33,317 nt of DNA, taken from positions 1 through 33,317 of the forward strand of contig PLQC01000046.1 of NCBI GenBank assembly GCA_003159675.1, written 5' to 3'. The position numbers were made by a program, and so were the translations under genes. The stretch is from Limisphaerales bacterium (GTDB taxonomy: Bacteria > Verrucomicrobiota > Verrucomicrobiia > Limisphaerales > BOG-1460). The notes under the pieces are model-generated. The model had not been told where the DNA came from and ran no database searches. It saw nothing but the letters and a program-made list of their open reading frames with translations. Positions 31,072-33,317 of the stretch are shown here, piece by piece (position 1 is the first letter of the stretch; every line of letters begins with the position of its first letter).

Positions 31072-31848
31072 ATGACTGAACCGCCGTTGATCCTGATTTC
31101 GCCGAGCATTGAAAAGGAAGGTGTCGAGTTCCATGACAGATCCATCAGCCTCTCGGAGGCCTATCCGCGCGCCGTGGCGCACGCCGGGGGAATCCCCCTC
31201 GCCCTGCCCGTGGGCACCTCCCGGGAATTGATGGCCGAATGCGTGCGCCGCGCCGACGGAATTCTTCTCACCGGAGGAGACGATATTGAACCCGGCCTTT
31301 ACGGAAACGGACTTCCCACGAAATTACGCCGGACGGTGGGAACGACCCCGGACGGTGGAGAGCGCGATTTGCGGGAGCTGATATTGATCGACGAGATTTT
31401 CCGGCAGCGCAAGCCGCTGCTCGCGATCTGCCGGGGGCACCAGCTCCTGAACGTGGCCCTGGGGGGAACACTGATCGTCGATATTCCCACGCAGGTGCCG
31501 AAGGCCATCAACCACAGCCGGATGGACCGGCGAAGCGAAAAGGTGCACGAAGTGCGATTGACACGGCAATCGTTACTGTCCAAGATCATCGGTGAGCGAA
31601 TACTGGGCGTGAACAGCACGCACCATCAGGCTGTGGGCCGGGTCGCCGAGCCGTTGCAGGTGACCGGGACAACCGACGATGGAATTGTGGAGAGCATGGA
31701 ACTGAAGTCCGAGGCGGCGCGCCTCCTTCCTTTCCTGCTGGCAATACAGTTTCATCCCGAGCGCCTGACGGATCGCTACGCCGAACATGGAGCGATTTTT
31801 TGCGCATTTACACAGGCGTGTGCCTTGCATCGTAAAAAGAACCTATGA
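31072..31848 (+). CDS. Class I glutamine amidotransferase-like hydrolase (peptidase C26, PuuD-like)
   Basis: The 258-aa protein has the nucleophile elbow LLAICRGHQLLNV (C120), then the catalytic pair in AIQFHPER (H228, E230). LLTGGDDIEPGLYG and LGVNSTHHQAVGR are also typical of gamma-glutamyl-gamma-aminobutyrate hydrolase relatives. Members cleave gamma-glutamyl bonds; the substrate is not known here. The ATG at 31072 follows GGAGAG closely. The track's 30973 start is too long. Its stop overlaps the start of the NtrC-type gene by four bases (ATGA), so the two are translationally coupled. Regulation by or with that regulator is possible. Confidence 0.88.
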   Translation: MTEPPLILISPSIEKEGVEFHDRSISLSEAYPRAVAHAGGIPLALPVGTSRELMAECVRRADGILLTGGDDIEPGLYGNGLPTKLRRTVGTTPDGGERDLRELILIDEIFRQRKPLLAICRGHQLLNVALGGTLIVDIPTQVPKAINHSRMDRRSEKVHEVRLTRQSLLSKIIGERILGVNSTHHQAVGRVAEPLQVTGTTDDGIVESMELKSEAARLLPFLLAIQFHPERLTDRYAEHGAIFCAFTQACALHRKKNL

Positions 31849-33188
31849 AGGGCAACATATTATTGGTGGATGACGCCGCGGACATCCGCGAGCTGCTGGC
31901 CAACATTTTGCGCGACAGTTATGCCGTCACCGAAGCGGACAGCGGTGCCGCCCTGAAGCAGGCTTTCCAGGAACAACAGCCGGATGTCGTCCTGTTGGAC
32001 ATCAAACTGCCCGATGCCGACGGGCTGGACCTGCTGCCGCAAATCAAAAAGCAGTGGCCGGAAACGGAGGTCATCGTTCTGACCGGCAACGCCACGTTTG
32101 AAGCCGCCGTCGAGGCCACCAAACGCGGCGCGTATCACTTTCTGAACAAGCCGTTCGACCCGCAGGGACTGCTCGTCACGGTCGAGCGCGCGCTGGAGCA
32201 CAAGCAGCAGAACGAAGAGAACAGCACCCTGCGCCGCGCGCTCTCCACCATGAGCGGAGGCACCGCGCCCGTTTTCCAAAGCCTCGTCATGCAGACCGTC
32301 GTGCGCACGGTCGAACGCGTCGCGCCCAGTGATATTTCGATTCTCATCACGGGCGAAAGCGGCACGGGCAAGGAAGTCATCGCGGACCTGCTCCATGCCC
32401 TGAGCCCGCGGAGCAAGGGCAAAATCATCAAGATCAATTGCGCCGCGCTGCCGCGTGAACTCATCGAAAGTGAATTGTTCGGCTCGGTCAAGGGCGCCTT
32501 CACCGGCGCGCACGCGGACCGCGAAGGCCTGTTCCGGCAGGCGGAAGGCGGCACGCTGTTTCTGGACGAAATCTCCGAAATGCCGGTGGACACGCAAAGC
32601 AAGCTGCTCCGCGTCCTGCAGGACCAGGAAGTCCGTCCCGTGGGCGGCAAGGTGAGCTACAAGACCAATTGCCGCATCGTCGCCGCCACCAACCGCCGGA
32701 CGGAGGAAGCCATCAAGGATGGAAAGCTCCGCGAAGACCTGTTCTATCGCATCAGCGCCATCTCCGTTCATCTGCCCCCGCTGCGGGAGCGGCGCGAAGA
32801 CATCATGCCCCTGGCAAACGCCTTCCTCAAACGCTTCGTCGCCCAGGCCAACCGCCCCATCCGCGGATTCACGCCCGAAGCCGTGGACCGCATCACGGGT
32901 TTCGAGTGGCCGGGCAACGTGCGCCAGTTGCAGAACGAGGTCCAGCGCGCGGTCCTCTTGTGCGAGGGAGGGGACATCGACTCCACCGACCTGTCCATCA
33001 CCAGCGTGCCGACGGATACGGAAGGCGTTCACGACACCAATTTCACCCTGCTGGAAGGCGTCGAACGCAACGCCATCGTCCAGATGTTGAGGGAAACCGG
33101 CGGCAACAAACTGGAAACCGCCAAGCGCCTCGGCATCGGCCGCCAGACACTCTACAACAAAATCAAGGCATACGGAATTGAAGTCTGA
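31845..33188 (+). CDS. NtrC-family sigma54-dependent response regulator
   Basis: The 447-aa protein has three domains. The receiver has D9-D10, phospho-acceptor D52, T79 and K101. The AAA+ domain has Walker A GESGTGKE (169-176), the sigma54-contact loop GAFTGA (216-221), Walker B LFLDE (237-241) and RISAISVHLPPLRER. A Fis-type helix-turn-helix ends the protein (NKLETAKRLGIGRQTLYNKIKAYGI). Phosphorylation should let it form a ring and open sigma54 promoters. The start overlaps the preceding gene by ATGA. No histidine kinase is adjacent in the window. A sigma54 promoter candidate lies at 12665, but a link is speculative. Confidence 0.95.
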   Translation: MKGNILLVDDAADIRELLANILRDSYAVTEADSGAALKQAFQEQQPDVVLLDIKLPDADGLDLLPQIKKQWPETEVIVLTGNATFEAAVEATKRGAYHFLNKPFDPQGLLVTVERALEHKQQNEENSTLRRALSTMSGGTAPVFQSLVMQTVVRTVERVAPSDISILITGESGTGKEVIADLLHALSPRSKGKIIKINCAALPRELIESELFGSVKGAFTGAHADREGLFRQAEGGTLFLDEISEMPVDTQSKLLRVLQDQEVRPVGGKVSYKTNCRIVAATNRRTEEAIKDGKLREDLFYRISAISVHLPPLRERREDIMPLANAFLKRFVAQANRPIRGFTPEAVDRITGFEWPGNVRQLQNEVQRAVLLCEGGDIDSTDLSITSVPTDTEGVHDTNFTLLEGVERNAIVQMLRETGGNKLETAKRLGIGRQTLYNKIKAYGIEV

Positions 33189-33317
33189 CCGCGACGCGCC
33201 CCCGGGGCGCATCTTGACACTGCCCCCGATCGCAAACAGGCCGGAGCGCGCCGTTTAGAGCCAGCGTGAAAAGCTGGAAGGGTAGCACAGGCCACCGGCC
33301 AATAGTGTTCGGCATAG
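33189..33317. other. Downstream tail of the window
   Basis: These 129 bases follow the NtrC-type gene. GCGCCCCCGGGGCGC (33196-33210) forms a short GC hairpin without a T run and could mark the transcript end. CCAGCGTGAAAAGCTGG forms a second small hairpin near 33261-33277. I see no gene start before the window ends. Confidence 0.45.

Overview
The window is 33.3 kb of dense, high-GC bacterial chromosome. Nearly all of it is housekeeping and signalling genes with short intergenic gaps. There is no rRNA, tRNA, CRISPR array, intact insertion sequence or prophage. Several things point to a Gram-negative Verrucomicrobiota-type organism, probably near the Pedosphaera/Limisphaerales group. These are an LptE lipoprotein, a BamD-like protein and an LpxH-like phosphatase (an outer membrane with lipid A), a YebC paralogue starting GAQWKQ, an MglA/Roadblock module with PATAN (DUF4388) proteins, weak Shine-Dalgarno sequences, and several small proteins I cannot place in a characterised family. 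The phylum is an inference from gene content, not from a marker tree.

Layout. 1-2.3 kb: the N-terminal half of carB, ending after the oligomerisation region. It is followed by a decayed ORF6N-RelE remnant with a striking array of alternating palindromes and an orphan 52-bp copy of a carB segment. 2.3-12.3 kb (minus strand): a PaaK-like adenylate-forming enzyme, a YfhO-type membrane protein, a small ORF, a FlgM-like protein, an ABC-F ATPase, a YebC-family regulator, UppP, and a three-gene unit (unknown protein, Roadblock-like protein, REC-PATAN regulator). 12.9-15.8 kb (plus): the divergent partner unit, made of a 603-aa Roadblock protein with a duplicated novel domain, an MglA-like GTPase and an MglB-like Roadblock protein. 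16.2-20.4 kb: an orphan gene, argG, a CDF metal transporter and a DUF1015 protein. 20.6-23.2 kb (plus): a zinc-ribbon protein, BamD-like and LptE-like outer-membrane biogenesis proteins and a small exported protein, closed by a strong terminator. 23.3-24.3 kb (minus): a Ser/Thr kinase. 24.5-27.2 kb (plus): a promoter, a short leader ORF with an attenuator-like terminator, a hypothetical gene and rpoD. 27.2-33.2 kb: two single-domain response regulators, ispF, a small conserved ORF, a glycosyltransferase and an LpxH-like phosphatase in overlapping frames, a class I amidotransferase-type hydrolase and an NtrC-type sigma54 activator.

The best candidate for an undescribed system is the divergent Roadblock/MglA/PATAN island (10553-15773). 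It holds a small Ras-like GTPase, a probable GAP, a large scaffold and a phosphorylation-responsive REC-PATAN protein, which together look like a cell-polarity or spatial-signalling module. The second candidate is the leader RNA at 24.5-24.7 kb, which can form a chain of mutually exclusive hairpins ending in an intrinsic terminator ahead of a hypothetical gene and rpoD. The third is the ORF6N-linked A-B-A-B-A palindrome array at 1.77-1.95 kb.

Four proteins carry receiver domains, but no histidine kinase is encoded here, so their partners must lie elsewhere. No homology search was possible. Family names come from motif recognition, and starts were re-chosen by hand where the ORF track used an unlikely TTG or GTG.
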